Shown piece after piece: positions 25,643 to 34,580 of a DNA stretch of 64,000 nucleotides (within the stretch, counting starts at the first letter, position 1; every line of letters starts with the position of its first letter). This DNA comes from Paenibacillus jilunlii (GTDB taxonomy: Bacteria > Bacillota > Bacilli > Paenibacillales > Paenibacillaceae): contig NZ_FNGM01000010.1 of NCBI RefSeq assembly GCF_900102965.1, positions 124,001 through 188,000 of the forward strand, given 5' to 3'. Made by a program: the position numbers and the translations under genes. The notes under the pieces were generated by a model that was given only the letters and a program-made list of their open reading frames with translations, was not told the DNA's origin and did no database searches.

Positions 25643-26740
25643 ATGAACCCGAAACCGAATATCGTTAACCTCCCTGTATACAAACCGGGGAAACCTATCG
25701 AGGAAGTGAAGAAGGAGCTTGGCTTAAACGATGTCATTAAGCTGGCCTCCAACGAGAATCCGTATGGGTCTTCACCAAATGCAAAAGCCGCCATACTGGC
25801 CGAGCTCGACAACCTGTATCTGTACCCTGACGGCTCAGCGGCTGAATTGACGTCTGCGCTGGCGGATCATCTCGGAGTACGGAATGACAACATTATCTTT
25901 GGCTGCGGCTCGGATGAGATTATCGCCTTGATTGCCCGTGCGTTTTTCCTGCCGGGAGATGAGACGATTATGGCGGACCAGACCTTTTCCGTATATAAAA
26001 GCAATGCCGATATCGAAGGTGCTGTTTCGATCGAAGTGCCTCTGGCAAACGGCACGCATGATCTCGGCGCAATGCTGGCCCAGGTTACAGAGCGGACCAA
26101 AGTCATCTGGATCTGTAATCCCAATAACCCTACCGGGACGATTGTGCCCGAGGAAGCTTTAATTACATTTCTGAATGCAGTGCCGGCCGGGGTGATGGTT
26201 GTCCTGGATGAGGCGTATTGTGAATATGTGACTGATCTTTCGTACTCGAATGGAATTAAGCTGCTGGAATCCTATCCGAACCTGGTCGTATTGCGTACAT
26301 TCTCCAAGATTTACGGCTTGGCTGCACTGCGCATCGGGTACGGGGTGGCAAGTCCGCAGATTATCTCCTTGATCAACAAGGTGCGTGAACCGTTTAATAC
26401 CTCGCGTCTGGCACAGGCCGGAGCACTTGCAGCGCTCGCTGACCAGGAATACGTACAGGAGTGCCGCCGTCTGAACAGTGCGGGCATTCTGCAGCTTCAG
26501 GCTGAATTCAAGCGGCTGGACCTTGCATTTTTCCCGGCGCATGGCAATTTCATTATGGTGGATGTGCGGAAGCCGGCAGCCGAAATTTTTGATGCTTTGC
26601 TGCGGCGCGGGATTATTGTCAGAGCAGGGCACAAGCTGTACCCGACCTATATTCGGGTCACGGTTGGTTCGGCGGAACAGAACAAGGCTTTTATCGCTGC
26701 GCTGGAGCAGGTGCTCCAGGAACAGGGCGTACAAGTCTAA
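25643..26740 (+). CDS. hisC: Histidinol-phosphate / aromatic aminotransferase
   Basis: PLP aminotransferase, fold type I, 365 residues. LASNENPYG, FGCGSDEII, NPNNPTGT, VVLDEAYCEY and the PLP-lysine motif TFSKIYGLAALRIGYG are present. In Bacillus the hisC gene in this position serves both histidine and Tyr/Phe synthesis. The same dual role is likely here, between trpA and tyrA. The start has GGAGAGTGAGG upstream. Confidence 0.95.
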   Translation: MNPKPNIVNLPVYKPGKPIEEVKKELGLNDVIKLASNENPYGSSPNAKAAILAELDNLYLYPDGSAAELTSALADHLGVRNDNIIFGCGSDEIIALIARAFFLPGDETIMADQTFSVYKSNADIEGAVSIEVPLANGTHDLGAMLAQVTERTKVIWICNPNNPTGTIVPEEALITFLNAVPAGVMVVLDEAYCEYVTDLSYSNGIKLLESYPNLVVLRTFSKIYGLAALRIGYGVASPQIISLINKVREPFNTSRLAQAGALAALADQEYVQECRRLNSAGILQLQAEFKRLDLAFFPAHGNFIMVDVRKPAAEIFDALLRRGIIVRAGHKLYPTYIRVTVGSAEQNKAFIAALEQVLQEQGVQV

Positions 26741-26788
26741 GGGGCAGCATGCAAGACGAATCTACAGAAGGCAGGTAGTTCAAAGAAC

Positions 26789-27883
26789 ATGACGACAAAA
26801 ATAGCAATTTTCGGTGTCGGTCTGATCGGAGGCTCTCTGGCCCTTTGCTTCAAAGGCAAGGAGGGCCTGACCGTTGTAGGCCATGCCCACCGTCCTGAAT
26901 CGGCACAAAAATATGTCAGCAGAGGTGTCGTCGATCAGGCCACACTTTCTCTTGAAGAAGCGGCACTGGATGCCGATTTCATTTTTCTGTGCGTGCCTGT
27001 AGGCATGCTGGAGGATTATTTGCAGCGTCTTAGCAAGCTTCCCCTGAAGCCTGGCTGCATTATTACGGATGTTGGCAGCACCAAGGCCACGATAGCTGCC
27101 TGTGCGCTGTCGCTGGATCTTCCCGGGGTGCATTTCATCGGCGGACATCCGATGGCCGGATCGGAACGTTCCGGCGTGGAGGCTGCTTCTTCTCTGCTGT
27201 TCGAGAACGCCTATTATGTGCTGACACCCCCTCCGGGAGTGCCAGAGGAGGCCTATCAGGCGCTTGAAGCATTGCTTTTACATACTAGAGCGCAGATTGT
27301 CCGGCTTAATCCGGAGCGCCACGATGAGATTGTCGGAGCCATCAGCCATTTGCCGCATATCATAGCGGTTGCACTGGTGAATCAGATCCGTGCGTATGAC
27401 GACACGGACTCCCTATACAGTACTTTGGCGGCCGGGGGGTTCCGTGACATCACACGGATTGCCTCCAGCGACCCGATAATCTGGAGAGATATTCTGCTCA
27501 ACAACCGCTCAGTCATGCTCCGTCTGCTGAAGGATTGGAATGATGAGGTTTCATCGTTCGTGCAATTGCTGGAGAATGCGGACGGGGAGGGGATTGAGGA
27601 GGCATTCCTTGAGGCGGGCGGCTTCCGCAGCCAGCTGCCGGAGCGGCGTAAGGGGATGATTACTCCGCTGTTCGATCTCCATATCGATGTTCCCGATCAT
27701 CCGGGGATTATCGGGCGGATTGCCACAGAGCTGGGGGACCAGGGCATCAACCTCAGCAATGTGCAGATTATCGAGAGCCGCGAGGATGTGCCGGGCATAA
27801 TGCGCCTGTCCTTCCGCCAGGAGAACGATATGGAACGGGCCAAAATTCTGCTGCAGCACCACGATTATACTGTGTACGTGTAA
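26789..27883 (+). CDS. tyrA: Prephenate dehydrogenase with ACT domain
   Basis: Oxidative decarboxylation of prephenate towards tyrosine. It has 364 residues. The NAD-binding FGVGLIGGSLALCFK comes first, then VGSTKATIA, GGHPMAGSERSGVEA and the helical dimer domain. The last 75 or so residues form an ACT domain (FDLHIDVPDHPGIIGRIATE), likely for tyrosine feedback. It is the last gene of the aromatic supra-operon, before a long terminator. Confidence 0.96.
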   Translation: MTTKIAIFGVGLIGGSLALCFKGKEGLTVVGHAHRPESAQKYVSRGVVDQATLSLEEAALDADFIFLCVPVGMLEDYLQRLSKLPLKPGCIITDVGSTKATIAACALSLDLPGVHFIGGHPMAGSERSGVEAASSLLFENAYYVLTPPPGVPEEAYQALEALLLHTRAQIVRLNPERHDEIVGAISHLPHIIAVALVNQIRAYDDTDSLYSTLAAGGFRDITRIASSDPIIWRDILLNNRSVMLRLLKDWNDEVSSFVQLLENADGEGIEEAFLEAGGFRSQLPERRKGMITPLFDLHIDVPDHPGIIGRIATELGDQGINLSNVQIIESREDVPGIMRLSFRQENDMERAKILLQHHDYTVYV

Positions 27884-27894
27884 GCTTGGATAAT

Positions 27895-27968
27895 ATCCCC
27901 TTTAAGCAACTACGCTCCAAAGCCCATGGCTAACAGGAGCGGAGAAGTGAGCTTGAAGGGGATTTTTT
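27895..27968 (+). terminator. Terminator of the aromatic supra-operon
   Basis: A 13-bp outer stem atcccctttaagc / gcttgaaggggat (one G-U pair), an inner cgctcc/ggagcg stem, then six Ts. Confidence 0.85.
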
Positions 27969-27981
27969 GCAGCGGAAGGCT

Positions 27982-28923
27982 TTAACTCTGGAGAAGCGGA
28001 GAATGAATTCCAAGTTTATCCCAATTGGGTGTCGGAATGCCTGCTCTGCTCTTTAAATCAATAAAGGCTTGATATAGTGCAAACATTTCATCAGCAGACA
28101 CCGCTTTATCGCCCAGGAGAATTTTGCCGACAGGGGTGGACAGCATTATCTTCAGCATGATATAGAATATTTTCCTTTGCTTCCGGGCTAATTTCAGTTG
28201 ACTTGCAGGCGTAACCGTATATCCGAGCTTCTCCAAGACTTGATGGCCCTCATCTACAGCAGCAATGACCTGATGAAGCAGCTTATTGTCTTTTGCAGCC
28301 TTGCGCAAATCACCGTTGTAGGCAGGCGCAATGAAATTCAAAGGCAGGATCATCATAAAGTGGCTTTTTAGCCATTCATCCATGTTCTGTTGATAGACCA
28401 ATTTATATTTGGTGTTCACAAAAGCCTGGTCAATCACCGTCCGCCAAGGCAAATCTTCACCCAGACCGCCGATGGTCATCTGCACCTGGGGTCCACGCAC
28501 GCAGAACATCCGGCCGGGCTCCCTCCATCCGGCACTCACTTGAAATCCAAAGGCAACCTGCTTTTCTACCGGACTGTTGGCCTGCAAATAATCCTTCATC
28601 TCTGTGGGGTTGACATTATTCCCTACGAGCACCACCCGGCTGCTGTGGTTCGCTGCAAGAGCAGGCAGAACCGCTTGGAAATCCGGATATTTCATCACTA
28701 CAAAAATAAGGTCGTAGATATCCTCCGGCTGCAATTCACTGATCACATTTACCTTATCGGCCGTGGTACGGAATTGGAAATAATGCCGGATGACATTCCC
28801 GTTCTTTTGCAATTCATCCAGCCGCCCTCCTCTGGCCAGCATGGTCACATTGTTGCCACCGCGCACCAGCACATGGGCTAAATAACTTCCCAAAACTCCG
28901 GCTCCATATACCAATATTCTCAT
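27982..28923 (-). CDS. PanE/ApbA-family 2-dehydropantoate reductase-like protein
   Basis: NADPH-dependent ketopantoate reductase fold, 313 residues. The N terminus MRILVYGAGVLGSYLAHVL is the dinucleotide site; TMLARGGRLDEL and VVMKYPDFQAVLP follow. The C-terminal helical domain has the KSHFMMILPLN region expected for the catalytic Lys and Asn but is divergent. It may be a paralog rather than the pantothenate enzyme. Transcribed divergently from a TetR gene across two matching operators, it is probably the regulated target. Confidence 0.8.
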   Translation of the reverse strand: MRILVYGAGVLGSYLAHVLVRGGNNVTMLARGGRLDELQKNGNVIRHYFQFRTTADKVNVISELQPEDIYDLIFVVMKYPDFQAVLPALAANHSSRVVLVGNNVNPTEMKDYLQANSPVEKQVAFGFQVSAGWREPGRMFCVRGPQVQMTIGGLGEDLPWRTVIDQAFVNTKYKLVYQQNMDEWLKSHFMMILPLNFIAPAYNGDLRKAAKDNKLLHQVIAAVDEGHQVLEKLGYTVTPASQLKLARKQRKIFYIMLKIMLSTPVGKILLGDKAVSADEMFALYQAFIDLKSRAGIPTPNWDKLGIHSPLLQS

Positions 28924-28963
28924 AAACTAGTCCCTCCGTATCATGTAACCTATTCAGCATATA

Positions 28964-28997
28964 AGTTTTTAAATATTCGTCTGCATATTTAAAAACT
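28964..28997. promoter_or_regulatory. Operator 1 of the divergent reductase/tetR promoter region
   Basis: Perfect inverted repeat with arms AGTTTTTAAATAT and ATATTTAAAAACT and an 8-nt spacer. It lies 40 nt upstream of the reductase start. Confidence 0.85.
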
Positions 28998-29040
28998 ATT
29001 ACAGCTCGATTCTAGCCCTATCCCAAACTATCTGTCAATA

Positions 29041-29074
29041 AGTTTTTAAATATACACCTCAATATTTCAAAACT
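29041..29074. promoter_or_regulatory. Operator 2 of the divergent reductase/tetR promoter region
   Basis: The same arms and 8-nt spacer as operator 1, with one mismatch in the right arm (ATATTTCAAAACT). Operator starts are 77 bp apart. It lies 57 nt before the tetR start. Confidence 0.82.
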
Positions 29075-29131
29075 AAGCGAATCATGATATATTTAATGTA
29101 TTAAAAAGACGTGGGATGTGAGTGAAGCGGT

Positions 29132-29704
29132 ATGAACAAATTTGAAATCAGAACACAAATCAAGAAAGATGCGATCATTGCAGCCGCCCTGAAGCTTTTC
29201 CGGGAAAAAGGCTTCATCGACGTCAGTATCAAAGATATTGCCGCTGAATCCGGCGTATCCTCTGTGTCACTATATAACTATTTCGGCAACAAAGAAGGGG
29301 TAGTCAGGGAATGTACGAATGTCTTAATGCAGAATACTGTCCGCAAGGCCAAGGAACTTCTGAGCCAAAATATAAATTTTAAAGATAAAATGCTCCAGGC
29401 TTTGGAGATTTGTGCGGATCAGGATTATCAATTACTCAGTTCTCCGGGGGCAGTAGGGGATCAGGTGTTGTCTAGTCTGTACAATGAAAATACAAACCGG
29501 ATCAGAGTCGAAATCATAGAGGAGTTCATCAGGGTGGGGAAAAAGGAGGGGGTTATTGATAATTCTGTTTCTATCGAAACCATATTGGAATTATTATGTG
29601 CGATTGGGCTGCTCCAATCATCCTGGGTAAAAAAAGAAAATTACAAAGATAAAATGGCAGAGCTTAACCGGCTGCTCTTGTTTGGATTAATCGGACGGCA
29701 ATAA
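29132..29704 (+). CDS. TetR/AcrR-family transcriptional regulator
   Basis: DNA-binding repressor of 190 residues. The N-terminal HTH reads AALKLFREKGFIDVSIKDIA then SSVSLYNYFGNKEGVVREC, the TetR signature. The C-terminal helical ligand domain is unlike any family I can name. It is divergent from the PanE-like reductase and presumably binds the two 34-bp operators between them, regulating both genes. The ribosome binding site is weak (GTGAGTG), which fits a low-level regulator. Confidence 0.9.
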   Translation: MNKFEIRTQIKKDAIIAAALKLFREKGFIDVSIKDIAAESGVSSVSLYNYFGNKEGVVRECTNVLMQNTVRKAKELLSQNINFKDKMLQALEICADQDYQLLSSPGAVGDQVLSSLYNENTNRIRVEIIEEFIRVGKKEGVIDNSVSIETILELLCAIGLLQSSWVKKENYKDKMAELNRLLLFGLIGRQ

Positions 29705-30444
29705 ATACAGGCTTTGAACCGGCATGGGGCGCAAATTAGAAGAATTTATGATTTTCACCAATCGATACTAAAATAGACAAAAAAAGACCGCTTATACATA
29801 ATAAGCGGTTACAGTTCACAATTACTTGGAACTGTGAAGTATTTGGATAGGAGTGGAGAGAAACCATACTGTACTTTTATTATATGTATCCGTTTACATC
29901 TTGTCAATACTTTATTCAAAGATTATTAAATAATCCCTGAAAATTTGTGCTGACTACATTCACTGCAAAAAAATTAACAATTAACTCTCTAAAGTGATTC
30001 GAACTGTTCTTTTTTACAACTATTGACAACCTCCAGGAATGAATGCAATAATACATCCAAATGCTGCTATTTTATAAGGTTCATTGCTTTTAATTGTGCA
30101 AACGCTTTCCTGCAAAGGTGATGCATTTTTATAACCGGTAGTCCGGTTTAGCTTTTTGTGCAAACGTTTTCTTTTTAATGAATAAAATCGACCGTTTATA
30201 ATAAATTTTTCTGTTTACACTCCTTCAGCGTCTCTGCAATCTTCTCCGTATACCACAATCAACTCAGCACTTGGCCATTCACATGAAGTAATCATTCCTG
30301 CAGTTATATAGGAAACTGACCTACCATGAATAAAGTTTGTAGGCGGATTCAATTGAATCTGTCTGCCAGTGCTGCACTCCATGCTTGGTTTGTGGCCGGT
30401 ATCTGCCGGCTATGAATAAATTACACTTTGGAGGAGAATGTGGA
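29705..30444 (+). promoter_or_regulatory. Amylase upstream region with two cre/LacI-type operator candidates
   Basis: A 740-nt AT-rich stretch without a gene. Two related boxes, TGCAAACGCTTTCC (30097-30110) and TGCAAACGTTTTCT (30159-30172), resemble CcpA cre sites and the MalR/LacI GCAAACGTTTGC operator. Their centres are 62 nt apart. Between them aaccggtagtccggttt forms a hairpin. A 7-bp inverted repeat acagttc/gaactgt spans 29811-29835. No confident sigma-A promoter could be chosen among several AT-rich candidates. Confidence 0.5.
29777..29809 (-). terminator. Minus-strand hairpin with T-run and no visible minus-strand gene
   Basis: Stem accgcttat / ataagcggt (29787-29795 with 29801-29809). 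On the minus strand it is followed by CTTTTTTTG. No minus-strand gene lies to its right as far as 44.5 kb. Confidence 0.5.
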
Positions 30445-32718
30445 ATGAAGAACAAGGTAAGAGCATCGCTATGGAGTATGGTCCTGGTAGTGGCTGTATT
30501 GCTGCAGACAATGGGCTTTGTGGCTGCTCCCCGGGACAGCGCCCTTGCGGCGGATTCGGGTGCTTCTGCTGCCCCGGCAGGAGATTACGGGTTGCCCGCA
30601 AGAACCGCAGACGGTGTCATTTTTCACGCCTGGAACTGGTCCTTTGACACCATTACAAGGAACCTTCCAGCTCTGGCAGGGGCAGGCTTCAAATCTGTAC
30701 AAACCTCTCCTGTACAGCCCACCAAGGAGGGTGGAACCGACGGCAGCAAGTGGTGGGTTCTTTATCAGCCTACTTACTTCTCAGTCGGCAATTCACAGCT
30801 TGGGAGCAGAGACCAGTTCAGAACAATGTGCTCGGAAGCAGAGAAATATGGTATTAGCATCATCGTGGATGTGGTAGTCAACCATACAGCCAATGCAGGC
30901 GGAGGCGGCGACACTTACAAGCCGGCCGGAAATGTGGACCCTTACATCCGCAATAACCCTTCGTTCTGGCATGAAGCCAGGGGGATAGCGAATTGGGACG
31001 ACAGATGGCAGGTTACGCAGTGGGGGGTTGGCCTGCCTGACCTGAATACCTCGAACCAGGAGCTGCAAAATGTAATCATTGGCTTCTTGAACGATGCGGT
31101 TTCACTTGGAGCAGACGGCTTCCGCTTTGACACCGCCAAGCATATCGAGCTTCCCGATGATCCGTATGGATCAGGATCGAATTTCTGGCCGAGAGTGCTT
31201 GGCTCACTCAACAATAAGGGTAATCTGTATATTTATGGTGAAGTGCTCCAGGGAGGAGCAGACCGGTTTGCCGCTTACAGCAATTATATCAACCTGGCTG
31301 CGTCTAACTATGGGCATAATGTAAGAAGAGCGGTAGGCTTTGGGTCCTCAATCAATGTCAATTCAGCGACCTCCTTTGACGCAAACAATGTCAACCCGTC
31401 GAAGCTGGTTACCTGGGTCGAATCGCATGACACTTATGCCAATCACAGCAAGGAAACCACGGGAATGAACGATTGGCAGATCAAGATGGCCTGGTCGATT
31501 ATTGCGGCCCGGGCCCAGACGACTTCGCTCTTTTTTAACCGGCCGGTTGGCAGCGGAACGATCGGTCAGGCGGGCAGCACAAACTGGCAGGATGCGGATA
31601 TCGCAGCTGTCAACAAGTTCCACAACGCAATGGCAGGCCAAGGCGAATATCTGAGATCTCAAGGCGATCAGGTCATGCTTATTGAACGCGGAAACAAAGG
31701 AATGACGATCGTCAACCTCGGCGGGGACACCTACATCAATTCGGCAACCAATCTGGCAAATGGCAGCTACGTCAACAAAGCAAGCGGCGGTGGAACGTTC
31801 ACGGTATCCGGCGGCAGAATTACCGGCAACCTGGGGGGCGGCAAGATTGCTGTCCTGTATGAGGGCGAAGCTTCACAGCAAACGCCTTCAGTATCCATTG
31901 ATAAGGCGGAAGGGTCTTTTAATACCGATTCCTTGGCCGTTAGAATTACTGTGAACGGTGCCGATTCTGCTTTCTATACAGTGAACAATGGATCTGCTGT
32001 ATCCTTTAGATCAGGAGATACAGTAACCTTTGGAGCGGGTGCAGCATTTGGTTCGTCCTTTGTGCTTAAGATTACAGCTGCCAATGGAGCAGGCCAGACA
32101 GTCAAGGCATACACGTTCGTCAAAGAAGATCCAAAGGCGGCGTTGACGGTGCACTATTTCAAGCCTTCCGGCTGGGGCACTCCAAATATTTACTATTATG
32201 ATGACTCGGTTACGCCAGCCAAGTCTGGCCCCGCCTGGCCCGGAACGGCGATGAAGGATGAAGGAAACGGCTGGTATTCCTATTCCATAACGTCCTGGAC
32301 GCAGGCAAAAGTTATTTTCAACTCAGGCAGCAACCAGAATCCTGCGGCTCAGCAGCCCGGATACAGTGTTAGTGGGGAAAAGTGGATTAAGGACGGCGTG
32401 ATCTACCCGAAGAATCCGGATAAACCTACAACAGACACAATTACAGTTCATTATTACAAGCCTTCCGGCTGGGGGACTCCAAACATCTATTACTATGACG
32501 ACAGCACGGTTCCAACCAAGGAAGGCCAGGCCTGGCCGGGCAAGGTCATGACCAGCGAAGGAAACGGCTGGTACTCATATTCCATTAGCGGCTGGGACAA
32601 AGCGTATGTCATCTTTAACAGTGACGGCAGGCAATCTCCGGAATCCCAGCAGAGGGGCTACCTGGTGACCCGGGACTCATGGATTAAAGACGGTGTGATT
32701 ACAGGCCAGGAACCATAG
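30445..32718 (+). CDS. Secreted alpha-amylase (GH13) with two C-terminal CBM26-type starch-binding modules
   Basis: Extracellular endo-acting starch hydrolase, 757 residues. The signal peptide ends near ALA-AD (residue 35 or so). The four GH13 regions are visible: DVVVNH, GFRFDTAKH (nucleophile Asp229), GEVLQGG (acid Glu266) and ESHDTYAN (Asp329). A beta-rich linker domain follows around residues 490-565. Two tandem modules of about 90 residues, each with HY(F/Y)KPSGWGTPNIYYYDDS and GNGWYSYSI, resemble CBM26. ATG 30445 has GGAGGAG 8 nt upstream. cre-like boxes upstream suggest carbon control. Confidence 0.95.
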   Translation: MKNKVRASLWSMVLVVAVLLQTMGFVAAPRDSALAADSGASAAPAGDYGLPARTADGVIFHAWNWSFDTITRNLPALAGAGFKSVQTSPVQPTKEGGTDGSKWWVLYQPTYFSVGNSQLGSRDQFRTMCSEAEKYGISIIVDVVVNHTANAGGGGDTYKPAGNVDPYIRNNPSFWHEARGIANWDDRWQVTQWGVGLPDLNTSNQELQNVIIGFLNDAVSLGADGFRFDTAKHIELPDDPYGSGSNFWPRVLGSLNNKGNLYIYGEVLQGGADRFAAYSNYINLAASNYGHNVRRAVGFGSSINVNSATSFDANNVNPSKLVTWVESHDTYANHSKETTGMNDWQIKMAWSIIAARAQTTSLFFNRPVGSGTIGQAGSTNWQDADIAAVNKFHNAMAGQGEYLRSQGDQVMLIERGNKGMTIVNLGGDTYINSATNLANGSYVNKASGGGTFTVSGGRITGNLGGGKIAVLYEGEASQQTPSVSIDKAEGSFNTDSLAVRITVNGADSAFYTVNNGSAVSFRSGDTVTFGAGAAFGSSFVLKITAANGAGQTVKAYTFVKEDPKAALTVHYFKPSGWGTPNIYYYDDSVTPAKSGPAWPGTAMKDEGNGWYSYSITSWTQAKVIFNSGSNQNPAAQQPGYSVSGEKWIKDGVIYPKNPDKPTTDTITVHYYKPSGWGTPNIYYYDDSTVPTKEGQAWPGKVMTSEGNGWYSYSISGWDKAYVIFNSDGRQSPESQQRGYLVTRDSWIKDGVITGQEP
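32146..32710 (+). repeat. Tandem DNA repeat encoding the two starch-binding modules
   Basis: Two copies offset by 297 nt (starting near 32146 and 32443), in frame. They share long identical stretches such as aagccttccggctgggg, which points to duplication within the gene. Confidence 0.85.
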
Positions 32719-32775
32719 TACAGGCAGCATTAACATTTAGGCTGAAGGGGAGGGCATGAAGTCAGTACAAATAAC

Positions 32776-32815
32776 ATCAGCTGGGGCGATTTTACATTGC
32801 TCCAGCTGATTTTTT
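32776..32815 (+). terminator. Terminator after the amylase gene
   Basis: Stem atcagctggggc / gctccagctgat (one G-U pair), followed by six Ts. Confidence 0.88.
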
Positions 32816-33243
32816 AAGTGGACAGGACACTTCTCCATGAATCGGCATAAGTTGAATAGTAAGCTGCTATTCTCATGTATGACATTTATCAGTGTTATTC
32901 GACCTCTTTTGCACAGGGATACACTCATGACTGCTGTCAGAAGTCTATTAATGTCATCCTGTAAGAATATGTGCTATACTAGACTAGGTATGTTTATAGT
33001 TTCCAGGGATATAACAAGCGATCCGGTATTTGGATTGCCCATAAATCCATGGACATGCGTTTTTCTTTCTGTATTTACTTACAGAGTGCCTTATTTGTCG
33101 GGTGACTGAATATACATAGGAAGTAATGCCTTTAAATTTGTGCAAATTTGTAGGAAAACCGCAACTTTTTAAGCCCCGGCCGGTATAAGAATTATGGACC
33201 GGACGGGATTACACGTGCTAGGGCGAGGAGGGCCGAACTCACC
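32816..33243 (+). promoter_or_regulatory. Upstream region of the ECF sigma gene
   Basis: 428 nt without a convincing gene. GCAACTTTTT (33161-33170) and CGGTATAA (33181-33188), with the AAC core 15 nt before CGG, resemble ECF-type -35 (AAC) and -10 (CGT-like) boxes 56 nt before the start, so the sigma factor may control itself. Further upstream TGcTATACT (32972-32980) with TGTCAT (32953-32958) is a possible vegetative promoter, which would give a leader of about 260 nt. Confidence 0.45.
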
Positions 33244-33837
33244 ATGACGGATTCCCAGTTGATCCAGCTAATCAAGCAAGGTAACACAGAGATATATTCA
33301 GAATTAATGCGGCGGTACCAACGCAAAATATTGGCTTTTGTCTACCATATGCTCAAGAATTCCCACATGGAGCTTCTTGCGGAGGATTTATGCTCGGAGA
33401 CCTTTTACAAGGCGTTCCGGAGCCTGCATTCTTTCCGGGAAGTAGATGCATCATTCTCAACATGGCTGTATACGATTGCCCGGAATACAGTGCTTAGCGA
33501 GCTCCGCAAGAACCGCGCCGGAAATGTGTCACTTGAGGAAAGCGGGTATACGCCGGTAGCCCCGATTGAGGTGGCTCCAGAACAGGCTGCGCTCCGCAAA
33601 GAGCGGATGAACCTGGTCCGTGAAGCGATTAATAATCTGCCGGAGAAACAGCGTTCCGCGCTGATCCTCCGGGAATACGACCAAATGGACTACCAGGAAA
33701 TTGCAGAAATTCTGGACCAGAGTGTCAGCTCCGTGAAATCATTATTGTTCCGTGCCAGGAGCAGTGTGAAGCTCCAACTCGAGTCCTATTTTTATGAGCC
33801 TGAAGCAGAAGAAGATGTGCAGGCTGAGAGGGTGTAA
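33244..33837 (+). CDS. ECF-type RNA polymerase sigma factor
   Basis: Group 4 sigma factor of 197 residues. The sigma2 region has ELMRRYQRKILAFVYHML, EDLCSETFYKAFRSLHSF and STWLYTIARN; sigma4 has LPEKQRSALILREYDQMDYQ and the HTH EIAEILDQSVSSVKSLLFRA. Extracytoplasmic-function sigmas respond to envelope stress. A membrane anti-sigma gene follows 5 nt later. Resemblance to SigX/SigW-type factors is plausible, but I cannot assign the exact group. Confidence 0.93.
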   Translation: MTDSQLIQLIKQGNTEIYSELMRRYQRKILAFVYHMLKNSHMELLAEDLCSETFYKAFRSLHSFREVDASFSTWLYTIARNTVLSELRKNRAGNVSLEESGYTPVAPIEVAPEQAALRKERMNLVREAINNLPEKQRSALILREYDQMDYQEIAEILDQSVSSVKSLLFRARSSVKLQLESYFYEPEAEEDVQAERV

Positions 33838-33842
33838 GGCCT

Positions 33843-34436
33843 ATGAATTGCAGGGAAGCGCAGGATTCCATTCCGCTTTTGTGGGACGCTCCCCCCACGG
33901 ACCCTAAGCGGATTTTGCTTGAAAGGCATATTGTGAATTGTCCCTACTGTTCCGCTGAATGGGCGTTGTGGCAGGAGAGCAGTGAGCTTATGCGGGAAAC
34001 ACAGATAGAAATCAGCGAAGAACGTGCGGAGGCTGTGAATCTACGGGTAATGGAGCGGATTTATCTGGAAAGTCCCTGGCTCCTCCCGGGGGATGGTAAA
34101 TCTGCCGGGAATTCTGCCGTTTTCCGCCGCCGGCTCAGTCTCTGGATTGCCTGTTTTCTGGCTGTTTTCATATCCAGCTTTTTGTATTTTACAATGTTCA
34201 AAACACCTGCCAATACTACTGTGGCGCAGAGCGGAATTGTGGAGACCGGTGTAGCCGGCTTGTCTCTGGATTGGTCCTCCTCGTACCCTGCCTCTGAATC
34301 GGGCGGAGGAATCATTGAACCGCTCGTGGTGAGCATGGGACCTACCCATCCGCAATATTGGATGATGCTGTCCATGCTCGGAGTAGGCCTGTCGATATTT
34401 TTGCTGTACCGGCTGAACCGTTACCGCAGACATTAG
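33843..34436 (+). CDS. Membrane anti-sigma factor with zinc-binding ZAS domain
   Basis: Probable inhibitor of the preceding sigma factor, 197 residues. The N-terminal cytoplasmic domain has the ZAS pattern His29-x3-Cys33-x2-Cys36 plus Cys3. A first membrane helix lies near residues 100-120 (WIACFLAVFISSFLYFTMF) and a second near residues 170-190. The segment between them would face outside and could sense stress. The 5-nt gap to the sigma gene supports a functional pair. Regulated proteolysis is the usual release mechanism for this class (family knowledge). Confidence 0.88.
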   Translation: MNCREAQDSIPLLWDAPPTDPKRILLERHIVNCPYCSAEWALWQESSELMRETQIEISEERAEAVNLRVMERIYLESPWLLPGDGKSAGNSAVFRRRLSLWIACFLAVFISSFLYFTMFKTPANTTVAQSGIVETGVAGLSLDWSSSYPASESGGGIIEPLVVSMGPTHPQYWMMLSMLGVGLSIFLLYRLNRYRRH

Positions 34437-34473
34437 AAAGCTCTCTTTACTCCCGAGTAAAGCGGGCTTTTTT
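34437..34473 (+). terminator. Terminator after the sigma/anti-sigma operon
   Basis: Inner stem ctttactc / gagtaaag with outer aaagc/gcttt, followed by a T-run. It begins immediately after the stop codon. Confidence 0.85.
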
Positions 34474-34580
34474 GTTGTGATCTTACAGGATAAGCCTAAT
34501 TAACCTTTCAAAAAGAAGACATTTGTTTTCATTCGTGTTACATTATTAAGCAAACATAAGGGAAGGGCAAGGTGATTGTG

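Noticed and set aside
32837..33109. A 90-residue plus-strand frame before the sigma gene
   Set aside because: No ribosome binding site and no family resemblance; it covers the likely leader of the sigma gene.
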